A program made the translations under genes and the position numbers. A DNA stretch of 64,000 nucleotides from an uncultured Acetatifactor sp. (GTDB taxonomy: Bacteria; Bacillota; Clostridia; Lachnospirales; Lachnospiraceae): the NCBI GenBank assembly GCA_947586055.1, contig CANPXL010000002.1, forward strand, positions 62,001 through 126,000. The letters run 5' to 3'. The notes beneath the pieces are model-generated. The model saw only the letters and a program-made list of their open reading frames with translations, had not been told where the DNA came from and did no database searches. Numbering within the stretch: position 1 is the stretch's first letter; each line of letters opens with the position of its first letter. Of the stretch, positions 27,735-36,223 are shown in pieces.

Positions 27735-28667
27735 TCAGTCGCCGAACATCGGCGTGGAGAGATAGCGGTCTCCTGTGTCCGGGAGCAGCGCCACAATTGT
27801 CTTTCCTCTGTTTTCCGGCCGTTTGGCCAACTCTATTGCCGCCCAGACGGCCGCGCCGGAGGAAATCCCCACCAGAATCCCCTCGGATCTTCCAATCCTC
27901 TTTCCCACGGCAAACGCATCCTCATTTTCCACGGCGATCACCTCGTCATAAGCAGCTGTGTTTAAAACCTTCGGCACAAACCCCGCGCCGATTCCCTGAA
28001 TCTTATGCGGCCCCGGCAGCCCTTTACTGAGAACGGGCGAACTCGCAGGCTCAACGGCAACCACCCTGACATCGGGATTTCTGCTCTTCAAATATTCTCC
28101 CACGCCCGTAACCGTTCCGCCGGTTCCGACGCCCGCCACAAAGATATCCACGCCGCCGTCAAGATCCTCCCAGATTTCCGGACCGGTGGTCTTTCTGTGA
28201 ATTTCCGGGTTCGCCGGGTTTACAAACTGGCCGGGGATGAAGCTGCCCGGAATCTCTCCCGCCAGCTCGTCTGCCTTCTCGATGGCCCCTTTCATACCCT
28301 TTGAGCCGTCCGTAAGCACCAGTTCCGCTCCGTATGCTTTCATGAGCTGCCGGCGTTCCACGCTCATGGTCTCCGGCATTACAATGATAAGGCGGTAGCC
28401 CCTTGCCGCCGCTACAGAGGCAAGGCCGATCCCGGTGTTTCCGGATGTGGGCTCTATAATGACTGCGCCGGGCTTTAAAATCCCTTTTTCCTCCGCGTCG
28501 TCGATCATGGCGCGGGCAATCCTGTCCTTTACGGATCCCGCCGGATTAAAATATTCCAGCTTTGCCACGATCCTGGCCTCCAGTCCTTCCTCCTTTTCAA
28601 TGTGCGCCAGTTCAAGGAGAGGCGTTCTCCCGATCAACTGGTCTGCGGATGTGTAGACTTTACTCAT
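27735..28667 (-). CDS. cysK: Cysteine synthase A (O-acetylserine sulfhydrylase)
   Basis: CysK makes cysteine from O-acetylserine and sulfide with PLP. At 310 residues it has the usual length, the PLP lysine in [12 protein letters not shown] (about residue 44), the substrate loop [12 protein letters not shown], the phosphate cup [12 protein letters not shown] and the C-terminal [12 protein letters not shown]. Its divergent neighbour is an Rrf2 regulator, which likely controls it. It starts the sulfur amino acid island. GAGGAACAG precedes the ATG. Confidence 0.96.
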   Translation of the reverse strand: MSKVYTSADQLIGRTPLLELAHIEKEEGLEARIVAKLEYFNPAGSVKDRIARAMIDDAEEKGILKPGAVIIEPTSGNTGIGLASVAAARGYRLIIVMPETMSVERRQLMKAYGAELVLTDGSKGMKGAIEKADELAGEIPGSFIPGQFVNPANPEIHRKTTGPEIWEDLDGGVDIFVAGVGTGGTVTGVGEYLKSRNPDVRVVAVEPASSPVLSKGLPGPHKIQGIGAGFVPKVLNTAAYDEVIAVENEDAFAVGKRIGRSEGILVGISSGAAVWAAIELAKRPENRGKTIVALLPDTGDRYLSTPMFGD

Positions 28668-28698
28668 GTTCTGTTCCTCCTATCTCAACATTTCAGAT

Positions 28699-28742
28699 GT
28701 ATTTGAATACGGTTGATTTTCCTTTCCGTCTCATTGTATAAT
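28699..28742 (+). promoter_or_regulatory. Promoter of the Rrf2 gene with an upstream dyad
   Basis: TTGATT (28713-28718), an 18-base spacer and a perfect TATAAT (28737-28742) lie before the Rrf2-family gene. A 12-base dyad GTATTTGAATAC (28699-28710) abuts the -35 and also lies 32 bases before the divergent cysK start, so it could serve as a shared operator. The operator role is inferred. Confidence 0.6.
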
Positions 28743-28774
28743 GAAGCCAGACGGCAGACAAAGGAGTGATAACT

Positions 28775-29206
28775 ATGATGGTATCAACCAAAGGGCGGTA
28801 TGCCCTGCGCATTATGATCGACCTTGCCGAACATCAGGGCGAGGGCTTTATTCCCTTGAAAGAAACGGCAGCCCGTCAGGACATTTCGGAAAAATACCTG
28901 GAAAGCATTCTCAAGATCCTTGTGAAGCATAAGTTTCTGGAAGGCCTTCGAGGTAAGGGCGGCGGATACCGCCTGACACGGTCTCCCGAGGAATATACCG
29001 TTGGCAGCGTCCTGCGGCTGACGGAAGTCTCCCTTGCCCCGGTGAGCTGCCTTGAGGCCGACGCGGCCGCCTGTCCCAGAATGTCCGTCTGTCAGACTCT
29101 TCCCATGTGGCAGGGCCTGAACAAGCTGATCAACGAATACCTGGACAAGATCACGCTGGCGGATCTGATGGCCGGGCCTTCCTCCGGCGGAGATTATGTC
29201 ATCTGA
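28775..29206 (+). CDS. Rrf2-family regulator with three conserved cysteines (IscR/CymR type)
   Basis: The 143-residue protein has the Rrf2 winged helix (MVSTKGRYALRIMIDLA, then QDISEKYLESILKIL, then GKGGGYRL). It keeps three C-terminal cysteines (C92, C100, C106; spacing C-x7-C-x5-C), as in cluster-binding IscR and RsrR, while Bacillus CymR lacks this set. Its position divergent from cysK, in a sulfur island, points to control of cysteine metabolism by a possible iron-sulfur or redox signal. GGAG is 8 bases before the ATG at 28775; the frame's GTG at 28766 overlaps that site and is rejected. Confidence 0.9.
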   Translation: MMVSTKGRYALRIMIDLAEHQGEGFIPLKETAARQDISEKYLESILKILVKHKFLEGLRGKGGGYRLTRSPEEYTVGSVLRLTEVSLAPVSCLEADAAACPRMSVCQTLPMWQGLNKLINEYLDKITLADLMAGPSSGGDYVI

Positions 29207-29227
29207 ACCCGCTCTGTTTCGGGGCCG

Positions 29228-29983
29228 TCAGATACTGTACTCGTAGTCATCCCGAAGGATCCTGCGCAGAAACTGGGCGGTTCTCGGATCCTTCGGCGCC
29301 CGGAAGATCTCCTTTGGCGCGCCCTGCTCTACAACCGTTCCCTCCGACATGAATACTACCCTACTGGCTACATCCTGCGCAAATCCCATCTCATGGGTCA
29401 CTACGATCATTGTCGCACCGTCCCGGGCCAACGCTTTCATTACGTTTAGAACCTCTCCCACCAGCTCAGGGTCAAGGGCCGACGTGGGTTCATCGAACAG
29501 GATCACCTCCGGATTTACCGCGATTGCCCGCGCAATGCCCACGCGCTGCTGCTGGCCGCCGGAGAGCTGGGACGGATAATAGTCATACCGGTCGGACAGT
29601 CCCACCCGGTCCAGCGCTTCCCTCGCCCTGGCATCCGCCTCCTGCTTCGGCACCTTTCTCGCCACGGTCAGCCCTTCCGTCACATTCTGCAGCGCGGTTT
29701 TGTTCGCAAAAAGATTATAATTCTGGAAGACAAAACCCGTCCGCTTTCGGATGGCGTTGATCTGATGCCGGGACGCCGTTTTAAATTCCGTATGGATATC
29801 GTCGAAATCCATGGTGCCCTTTTCCGCTCTCTCGAGAAAGTTAATGCATCTTAACAGCGTGGTCTTCCCGGATCCGCTTGGTCCGAGGATCACGATGATA
29901 TCCCCTTTTTCCACCTTCAGATCCACACCCTTTAAAATTTCATTGTCTCCAAATGATTTATGAACGTTTCTTATCTCCAACAT
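29228..29983 (-). CDS. Polar amino acid ABC transporter, ATP-binding protein
   Basis: The 251-residue ATPase has Walker A ([14 protein letters not shown]), the Q-loop, the ABC signature [14 protein letters not shown] and Walker B ([14 protein letters not shown]) followed by the H-loop TH. It belongs to the GlnQ/TcyC class that drives uptake of glutamine, cystine or similar residues. It is the last gene of the operon that begins with the binding protein at 33587, and the adjacent cysteine/methionine genes favour cystine or another sulfur amino acid as substrate. It converges with the Rrf2 gene. Confidence 0.93.
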   Translation of the reverse strand: MLEIRNVHKSFGDNEILKGVDLKVEKGDIIVILGPSGSGKTTLLRCINFLERAEKGTMDFDDIHTEFKTASRHQINAIRKRTGFVFQNYNLFANKTALQNVTEGLTVARKVPKQEADARAREALDRVGLSDRYDYYPSQLSGGQQQRVGIARAIAVNPEVILFDEPTSALDPELVGEVLNVMKALARDGATMIVVTHEMGFAQDVASRVVFMSEGTVVEQGAPKEIFRAPKDPRTAQFLRRILRDDYEYSI

Positions 29984-30038
29984 GGTCCATCCCTCTCCTT
30001 TCCGGGTCTCGCGCCGGCTGTCCCCGCGCCGGCTGTCG

Positions 30039-30752
30039 TCAGGCGGCGATCAGCTTTTTGTATGAAGACAGATATCTCTCCACAGCCTTGAACAAGAGCT
30101 GTACAACGGTGCACAGCAGGATATAGACAACAAGCACTACCAGATAAGCTTCTATATAATTGTATCCGTACGCCGCCCTCACCTTTGCAATGGCCGTGAT
30201 GTCCTGTACCGTCATCATGAACGCCAGAGACGTGCTCTTCAGCAGATTCACGGTAGCGTTACAGATATTGGGCAGAGCCGAGACCAGCGCCTGCGGAAGA
30301 ATGATGCGGGCATAGGCCTGTCTCCGGGAAAGCCCCACAGACAGCGCACCTTCCATCTGGCCATGCTCCACTGTAGACAACGCGGAACGGAATACCTCCG
30401 ACAGTACTGCCGTCGTGTTCAAAGAAAAGACAATGAAAGCGTACAGGATCGTGTTCCATTTAAATACATTGACCTGAAGCGACATTACCTGTGTAAACAG
30501 ATAATTCAGCAGGGATGGCAGAAGACTGTATAAAAACAGGATCTGAAGCACCACAGGCGTTCCCCTGATAAAGGACACATAGGCCGACGCCAGCCTGCTG
30601 CCGATTCCTTTTCGTCGCTGTCTGGCCAGAGCCATGAAAAAAGCCGGCGGCACAGAGATGAGCAGCGTAACCAGAGTGATTTCCAGCGTGACTGGGATCC
30701 CTCCGAGAGATGCCAGAAAGGTTTCCGCCATAAATTCCGTATTGATATGCAT
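30039..30752 (-). CDS. Polar amino acid ABC transporter, permease 1
   Basis: This 237-residue His/Glu/Gln/Arg-type permease has about five transmembrane segments (for example [22 protein letters not shown]) and the EAA loop [23 protein letters not shown] that docks the ATPase. The ATG at 30752 follows GGGAGGACGAA; longer frames up to 31061 overlap the other permease gene and are not used. The two permeases likely form a heterodimer with the ATPase at 29228. Confidence 0.92.
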   Translation of the reverse strand: MHINTEFMAETFLASLGGIPVTLEITLVTLLISVPPAFFMALARQRRKGIGSRLASAYVSFIRGTPVVLQILFLYSLLPSLLNYLFTQVMSLQVNVFKWNTILYAFIVFSLNTTAVLSEVFRSALSTVEHGQMEGALSVGLSRRQAYARIILPQALVSALPNICNATVNLLKSTSLAFMMTVQDITAIAKVRAAYGYNYIEAYLVVLVVYILLCTVVQLLFKAVERYLSSYKKLIAA

Positions 30753-30769
30753 TTCGTCCTCCCTTCCGG

Positions 30770-31471
30770 CTATGCGGCCGCGGTCCTTTTCCCGCTTGAC
30801 AGACGTTTTTCCACGTATCCGAATCCCTTTTCCAGAACAATCGTCAGCGCCCAGTAGAGAATCGCCAGGGCAAGGTAGATTTCCAGGCTGTAAGAGCCGT
30901 TGTTCATGCCGATCATCAGCTGGCCCTTCCCCATCACATCCACCATTCCAATCGTATAGGCTAAAGATCCCTCTTTCATCAGGTTTACCAGAGCATTTGC
31001 AAAATTCGGAAGCGCCACCGTCACGCACTGCGGCAGGAGAATGCGGAAAAATGCCTCCCATTCACTCAGGCCGGCGCTCAGCGCCGCCTCCCGCTGCCCC
31101 GGGTCAATGGCCTCATAGGCGGAGCGGAACACCTCCGCCATATTGGCCGCAAAAAGAACGGAAAATGTGGTGATAACAAAAAACGCCTTGTCAAATCCGT
31201 TGATATTGATCCCGAACGCCAGGAGCAGCTCCGGCAGCCCGTAATAAATGATAAACAACAGAACAATAGAAGGAATACACCTTGTCATGTAGATGTAAAC
31301 ATTGGCAAGGGCCCGGGACAGGGGCCGCCTCCGTACCTTTGCCCGGGCCAGCATGAGCCCCGCCAGACTGCCGAAGAACACGGTTCCGGCCATAGTTGCC
31401 AGCGTTACCCAAAGAAAAGGGATGATCTGGCCCAGCGCTGTTATGATGTAGGACGGATGAAACGGTCTCAT
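30770..31471 (-). CDS. Polar amino acid ABC transporter, permease 2
   Basis: The 233-residue paralogue of the adjacent permease starts MRPFHPSYIITALGQIIPFLWVTL and carries the EAA loop FFRILLPQCVTVALPNFANALVN. The ATG at 31471 lies 7 bases after a GGGGG site; an upstream TTG at 31498 is less likely. The two permeases are separated by 17 bases. The gene follows the URO-D-like gene by 30 bases. Confidence 0.92.
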   Translation of the reverse strand: MRPFHPSYIITALGQIIPFLWVTLATMAGTVFFGSLAGLMLARAKVRRRPLSRALANVYIYMTRCIPSIVLLFIIYYGLPELLLAFGININGFDKAFFVITTFSVLFAANMAEVFRSAYEAIDPGQREAALSAGLSEWEAFFRILLPQCVTVALPNFANALVNLMKEGSLAYTIGMVDVMGKGQLMIGMNNGSYSLEIYLALAILYWALTIVLEKGFGYVEKRLSSGKRTAAA

Positions 31472-31501
31472 AGAGATACCCCCTGTCGCTGTTTGCAATG
31501 G

Positions 31502-32488
31502 TTACTTTGCGGAAAATTCTTTTGCTGCCTGACGGACCCACTCCAGATGTTCATAGGAAATATCGCTGGGAACCGTGCAGTCCGCTCCCAGGATAACGCC
31601 CCGGGTTCCGGCCTTTTCCAGAATCGCCCTTGTCTCGGCCTGAATCCGCTCACGGGTGCCTTTGTAGAGAAGATCATGCTCCGTGTTTCCGAAGCCGCCG
31701 ATCACGGTCCGCCCGCCGAACAGCTCCTTTCCTTCTTCCAAGCTTACTCCTTCCACGGTGACGGCCCAGTTCACGGCCTTCGCCGGGTAATCCACATAAG
31801 TGGTAAGATCGTTTTTCGCCCCCTTAAAGCCGCAGATGTGCAGAATATTGTAATCACTCGACTTGTTCGCCGCATTCAGCACAAAAATCTCGGCAGGCGC
31901 AATATACTTTAAATACTCCTCTTTTGTCAGGCTGGCATCCTGAAGATTCTGGGCGCTGAAATAAATTCCGTCCGCGCCGCCCTGGTCAATTACCGCTCTT
32001 GCCAGTTCCGCCACATCCTTTGCGATTTCCAGCAGGGCGTCTCTTACTGCCTCCGGATCCTCGTCAGCCAGCGCCCCCAGGGAAACGCCCTGCTGGACGA
32101 GCTGCATTTTCAGATAGGTTGCCGGAGAAAAAATGTTATAGAATGTTGCCACTTCTTTTCCAAAACGACCCGTCAGCTCCTTTACCAGCTCCGCCTGCGC
32201 GCGGATCCACTCTTTGGCGCCCACGGCCTTTATTCCTTTCAGATCCGCAGCGGTTCTGACCTGTTCGATGGCAGGGTTGGGATATTTGAAATATCCGTCG
32301 CTCATCAGCTTCAGGAAATCCGGCCGGAACGCGTCGAAAAACGCCTGATGGCCGTTGATATTCTTTTCGATGACGGCAGGATCGTCGTTAAACAGATTTT
32401 CCGGCGCAAAATGAAACCAAAATCCCACCGGCACACGCTCTACCTCCTGACGATCCAATGCTCCCAGAACCAGTTCTCTCTTTGACAT
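31502..32488 (-). CDS. Uroporphyrinogen decarboxylase-family protein (MtaA/CmuA-like) in an ABC transporter operon
   Basis: The 328-residue protein matches the URO-D superfamily of (beta-alpha)8 barrels, with MSKRELVLGALDRQEVERVPVGFWFHF at the start. True HemE residues are not obvious. The segments ILHICGFK and ILGADCTVPSD supply histidine and cysteines at the positions where MtaA/CmuA/MtbA methyltransferases bind zinc. That group moves methyl groups between corrinoid proteins, coenzyme M or thiols. It sits between the binding protein and the permeases of an amino acid transporter and next to methionine/cysteine PLP enzymes, so it may demethylate or transfer a methyl group from a sulfur compound. 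No corrinoid protein gene is in the window. The function is inferred. Confidence 0.8.
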   Translation of the reverse strand: MSKRELVLGALDRQEVERVPVGFWFHFAPENLFNDDPAVIEKNINGHQAFFDAFRPDFLKLMSDGYFKYPNPAIEQVRTAADLKGIKAVGAKEWIRAQAELVKELTGRFGKEVATFYNIFSPATYLKMQLVQQGVSLGALADEDPEAVRDALLEIAKDVAELARAVIDQGGADGIYFSAQNLQDASLTKEEYLKYIAPAEIFVLNAANKSSDYNILHICGFKGAKNDLTTYVDYPAKAVNWAVTVEGVSLEEGKELFGGRTVIGGFGNTEHDLLYKGTRERIQAETRAILEKAGTRGVILGADCTVPSDISYEHLEWVRQAAKEFSAK

Positions 32489-32702
32489 AATAAATACTTC
32501 CCCTTTCTTTTTTCAATGTTTTTCCTTATCTGTTATTTTGCTGCTTCCCTGTTTTGCTGCTTCTTTACTGCTTCTTTTTTATTGTTTCTTTTCTATTGCT
32601 TCTTTTCTATTGCTTTGCTTCTTTCCCATGACTTTTCTGTTTCTTATTTACTTCCTGTTCCGCCCTCCGACCGACGGTCTCCCGCTTTGACATTCCTTCA
32701 TC
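32489..32702 (-). repeat. Purine-rich, repetitive spacer between binding-protein and URO-D-like genes
   Basis: This 214-base spacer is nearly pure purine on the transcribed strand, with imperfect direct copies of about 14 bases (AGAAAAGAAGCAAT-like) from 32530 to 32625. Near the binding-protein stop a small GACCG/CGGTC hairpin (32667-32680) lies. It may tune expression so that the binding protein is made in excess, as is common for such operons. Confidence 0.55.
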
Positions 32703-33587
32703 TTACAGCTCGTCGCCGATCTGATACCCCTCCGGAACCATCTCAAACAGACTGTATCCAAAATACTGCTGTGCAAGCGCTTCCAACGTTCCGTCGGCCT
32801 CCAGCTGCTCCCAGGCCTCATCGTAAGCGTCCGCCAGCTCCTGGTCCTTGCTGTTGAACAGCGGCCAGGTTGGGATGGCCTCATAAGTGATAAATGTCAG
32901 TTCATCGGCATAGTCGTGATATTCCCCGCTCTCGCTCACCACGTTCGCCTCATAGCTGGTCTTGATGGCAAAAAGCGCATCGTATCTTCCTTCTCTCACC
33001 CACTGATAGGAATCCGCGTTGGAAAACTGATCCGCCGCTATCAGCGTAATCTGATTGTCGGGATGGTTCTTATTGTAGTTTTCAATAATGGTGTACTGCG
33101 CATTCTGAGGCGCCAGCGGAACCAGAGTGCCTCCCTCCCTTGCAAAGGATTCCAGATCCGTAAAGCGGTCGGCGTCTTCCGTGCGGATCATAAGACCGAC
33201 AATGCTGGTGCCAATGTAGTGCTTTGGAAAGACATAATTTTTCGTACGCTCCTGCGTCCACCAAATTCCTTTTGTCCCTATGTCATACTTTCCGGACTCC
33301 ACGCCGATCAAAAGGTCGTCGTCCGTTGTCCCGGTATACTCGAACTCATACTGGGGAAGCAGCTCATCGACAGCCTTCAGCACGGCCACCTCGTACCCTT
33401 CCGCATTGCCGTTCTCATCCACATAGTCATAAGGGTAATAATTCTGCGTGTGGGCCACCGCTACCTTTGTAACGCCGTCCTTGCTGTTTGAGACCTGCTC
33501 TGTCCCGGAGCCGCAGGCCGCAAGCCCCAACGCCAAAACCACCGCAGCGGCGGCCGTCTGCATTTTTCTGTTTCCTGCCTTTTTCAT
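32703..33587 (-). CDS. Amino acid ABC transporter substrate-binding lipoprotein
   Basis: The 294-residue protein has a lipoprotein signal peptide (MKKAGNRKMQTAAAAVVLALGLAACGS, lipobox LAAC) and the SBP_bac_3 fold (VAVAHTQNYYPYDYVDENGNAEGYEVAVLKAVDEL, then GVESGKYDIGTKG). It captures the substrate outside the cell for the two permeases and the ATPase encoded downstream. The family fits polar amino acids; cystine or a sulfur-containing amino acid is suggested only by the neighbourhood. AAGGAGG precedes the ATG, and a strong promoter and a dyad lie upstream. Confidence 0.93.
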   Translation of the reverse strand: MKKAGNRKMQTAAAAVVLALGLAACGSGTEQVSNSKDGVTKVAVAHTQNYYPYDYVDENGNAEGYEVAVLKAVDELLPQYEFEYTGTTDDDLLIGVESGKYDIGTKGIWWTQERTKNYVFPKHYIGTSIVGLMIRTEDADRFTDLESFAREGGTLVPLAPQNAQYTIIENYNKNHPDNQITLIAADQFSNADSYQWVREGRYDALFAIKTSYEANVVSESGEYHDYADELTFITYEAIPTWPLFNSKDQELADAYDEAWEQLEADGTLEALAQQYFGYSLFEMVPEGYQIGDEL

Positions 33588-33614
33588 AATCTTCTCCTCC
33601 TTTATTTCCTATTA

Positions 33615-33676
33615 ACCTACCGGAATGGTATGTTTTAATTGAAGAACATACTAGCACAGTAAACCACATCTGTCAA
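33615..33676 (-). promoter_or_regulatory. Promoter and candidate operator of the amino acid transporter operon
   Basis: A perfect TTGACA (33676-33671), a 17-base spacer and TAGTAT (33653-33648) on the minus strand. A dyad (arms ACCTACC and GGTATGT, 33615-33621 and 33627-33633) lies about 8-26 bases downstream of the predicted start, the same place as the dyad before the cystathionine enzyme gene. Confidence 0.75.
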
Positions 33677-33695
33677 TACGGCATTCTGAAATTTT

Positions 33696-34883
33696 TTAAA
33701 AAGATTTTTTCATCCCTCTCCAACCCTTTTCCAATCGTTCCATCGCCCGGCGAAGAGTCTCTCTTGGACAGGCAATGTTCATTCGCTCAAACCCCTCCCC
33801 GCCGGCGCCGAACATGGCGCCGTTGTCCAGCCAAAGGCGGGCCCTGTCAGCGACCAGTTCCTTTCTTTCGCCCCTTGTCAGGCCAAGTCCCCGGAAATCC
33901 AGCCAGATCAGATAGGTCCCCTCCGGCTCCACAAGCCTGATCTCAGGAAGGCGCTCTCTCAGATAGGATCTTACAAAAGCAAGATTTTCCGCCAGATAGA
34001 CCTTCAGCGCCGCAAGCCATGGCCCTCCCTTCTCGTAAGCGGCCTCGCAGGCCGCAAGCCCCATCAGGTTGGGCTGGCTGTAACCGGCGGCGTCCACCGC
34101 CTTCTGGAACCGTTTTCTCAGCGCCGGATCGGAAATAAAAATATTGGAAATCTGTAATCCCGCCAGATTAAAGGTCTTGCTGGGCGCGGTACATGTCACG
34201 GTAATCGCGGCAAATTCCGGCGCAATGTCCGCGAATACATGATGCGTATATCCCTCGTAAGTAAAATCGCTGTGTATTTCGTTGCTGACTACCAGCACGC
34301 CATAACGCAGACAGATTTCCCCCAGCCTGCGCAGCTCCCATTCCTTCCAGACCCTTCCCACCGGATTATGGGGACTGCAGAGCAGAAACAGTTTTACATG
34401 TTCGCTGCTTATCTTCTCTTCCAGATCCTCAAAGTCTATCTCGTAATGTCCTTCCCGCAGCTTAAGAGGACTACAGACCGGTCTTCTGTTATTGTCCCTG
34501 ATCACCTCGCTGAACGGATAATACACCGGCTGCTGCAGCATAACGGCGTCCCCCTCCTGCGTCAGTCCACGGACCGCCGCCGCGACGGCAAATACCACTC
34601 CCGGCGTCTTTACAAGCCACTCATCCTTTATCTGCCACCCGAATCTGCTGTAAAACCAGTCCTGCAGCGCCTGAAAATAGCTTTCCTTCCCATCGCTGTA
34701 TCCGAATATGCCGTGGTCTACCGTCCGGTGCAGTTGTTCCAGGATCTCCGGCGCAGTCCGAAAATCCATGTCCGCCACCCACATAGGAATCACATCGCTG
34801 CGTCTGCCCCTTTCCAGGGCGAAATCATACTTCAGGCTGTTCGTGCCTCTCCGGTCTACCACCTCGTCAAAATTATACTTCAT
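33696..34883 (-). CDS. MalY/PatB-family aminotransferase (cystathionine beta-lyase)
   Basis: This 395-residue fold-type I PLP enzyme starts MKYNFDEVVDRRGTNSLKYD, the typical PatB/MalY N-terminus, with IPMWVADMDFRTAPEI following. The PLP lysine lies in the CTAPSKTFNLAGLQ motif. PatB cleaves cystathionine, or cysteine and related beta-thio compounds, giving a thiol, pyruvate and ammonia. Some members also moonlight as regulators. An AGGA site lies 3 bases before the ATG at 34883. It follows the cystathionine enzyme gene by 34 bases, so both steps are probably co-expressed. Confidence 0.9.
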   Translation of the reverse strand: MKYNFDEVVDRRGTNSLKYDFALERGRRSDVIPMWVADMDFRTAPEILEQLHRTVDHGIFGYSDGKESYFQALQDWFYSRFGWQIKDEWLVKTPGVVFAVAAAVRGLTQEGDAVMLQQPVYYPFSEVIRDNNRRPVCSPLKLREGHYEIDFEDLEEKISSEHVKLFLLCSPHNPVGRVWKEWELRRLGEICLRYGVLVVSNEIHSDFTYEGYTHHVFADIAPEFAAITVTCTAPSKTFNLAGLQISNIFISDPALRKRFQKAVDAAGYSQPNLMGLAACEAAYEKGGPWLAALKVYLAENLAFVRSYLRERLPEIRLVEPEGTYLIWLDFRGLGLTRGERKELVADRARLWLDNGAMFGAGGEGFERMNIACPRETLRRAMERLEKGWRGMKKSF

Positions 34884-34917
34884 GTTTCCTCTTTCCCGCC
34901 GTTTTGCGGCGCCCCTG

Positions 34918-36063
34918 TTAAGCCAGCGCCTGTTCCAGGTCTGCCAGCAGATCATCCACATGCTCTATCCCTACGGACATACGCAGGAAATCAGCTGTAA
35001 TCCCAAGTTTTTCCCTGATCTGTACCGGTACGTCTCCATGGGTCTGGAGCATGGGGTATGTGAGCAGAGATTCCACCCCGCCCAGACTCTCCGCAAAGGA
35101 GATCAGCTTCACTCTCTCCAGCAGCGTCCGGGCCGTCTCCTCCGTATCCGTCCGAAAAGAAATCATGCTTCCGGCTCCCCTCGCCTGCTTTTGATTCACC
35201 TCATATCCCGGATGTTCCGGCAGACCCACATAATACACTTGTTTGATCTTCCTGTGTTTTTGGAGCCACCCGGCGATGATCCCGGCATTGCTCTGCTGAC
35301 GCTCCACCCGCACCGCAAGGGTTTTGATGCCCCGCAGAACAAGATAACTGTCGAACGGAGAAAGTCCGGAACCCACCGTCTTGTACAGATACCTCAGGGG
35401 CTTTACAAACTCTTCCCGCGCCACGCTCAGGAAGCCGGCCAGCGTATCGTTGTGCCCGCTGAGAAATTTCGTGCCGCTGTGAAGCACCATATCCGCCCCA
35501 AAAGAAATGGGATTCTGAAGATACGGAGACAGAAAGGTATTGTCCACGATCAGCAGAAGATGATGTTGATCCGCAATCCGCCTCATCGCCGCAAGATCCG
35601 TGACCTCCATCGTCGGATTGCTGGGAGTTTCTATGTACAGCGCCTTCGTCCTCTCATTGATGGCCTGCTCCGTCAGATCCTCCCGGGATGTATTCACATA
35701 ACTAAACGTAAGCCCTCTGGCCTTTCCCACCGTCTCGAAGATTCTCACCGAGCCGCCGTAAAGATCTTCCGAACAGACGAAGTGAGAACCCGGCTCAAAC
35801 AACTCCAGACACAATCCCACCGCCGCCATGCCGGAGGCGCACGCCACCGTGTCCAGCGCGCCTTCCATACTCGTCACGACCTGCTCCAGCTCCGCGCGGG
35901 TTGGATTTCCGGCTCTGGTATAGTCGTAGCCCGTGCTTTTTCCGATCCCGGGATGAGAAAAGGTAGCCGTCTGAAAGATCGGCGCCGCAATTGCGCCAAA
36001 AGGATGCCCGCCGTCGTTTTTCCCGTCTCCGCAGATGCATTTTGTTTCCATCTTATATGCCAT
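34918..36063 (-). CDS. Trans-sulfuration PLP enzyme (cystathionine gamma-synthase/gamma-lyase type)
   Basis: The 381-residue Cys/Met-metabolism PLP enzyme has the conserved opening PIFQTATFSHPG, the Tyr/Arg site YDYTRAGNPTRAELE, the LYIETPSNPTMEV motif and the PLP lysine in HSGTKFLSGHNDTLAG. Members of this family are hard to tell apart: cystathionine gamma-synthase, gamma-lyase, beta-lyase and O-acetylhomoserine sulfhydrylase look alike. Next to MalY/PatB, a gamma-synthase feeding the beta-lyase is plausible, making homocysteine from cysteine. The ATG at 36063 follows GAGGACAGG. Confidence 0.88.
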   Translation of the reverse strand: MAYKMETKCICGDGKNDGGHPFGAIAAPIFQTATFSHPGIGKSTGYDYTRAGNPTRAELEQVVTSMEGALDTVACASGMAAVGLCLELFEPGSHFVCSEDLYGGSVRIFETVGKARGLTFSYVNTSREDLTEQAINERTKALYIETPSNPTMEVTDLAAMRRIADQHHLLLIVDNTFLSPYLQNPISFGADMVLHSGTKFLSGHNDTLAGFLSVAREEFVKPLRYLYKTVGSGLSPFDSYLVLRGIKTLAVRVERQQSNAGIIAGWLQKHRKIKQVYYVGLPEHPGYEVNQKQARGAGSMISFRTDTEETARTLLERVKLISFAESLGGVESLLTYPMLQTHGDVPVQIREKLGITADFLRMSVGIEHVDDLLADLEQALA

Positions 36064-36139
36064 CCTGTCCTCTTTTCCGCCGCGCATCGCGGCTCTTTCT
36101 TTATTTCGTTCTTTCTTTTTGGGATTAAAACCATATATT

Positions 36140-36202
36140 CCTATCTGATTAATAGGTTTAATGGATATAAGAAAGTATAGAACCGGCGTGAAGATTTGTC
36201 AA
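36140..36202 (-). promoter_or_regulatory. Promoter and candidate operator of the cystathionine enzyme-malY operon
   Basis: A perfect TTGACA (36202-36197), a 17-base spacer and TATACT (36179-36174) on the minus strand. The dyad CCTAT-N7-ATAGG (36140-36156) sits about 11-27 bases downstream of the predicted start, like the one before the transporter operon. Confidence 0.8.
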
Positions 36203-36223
36203 CAATTTTATTGCGTCTCGGAT

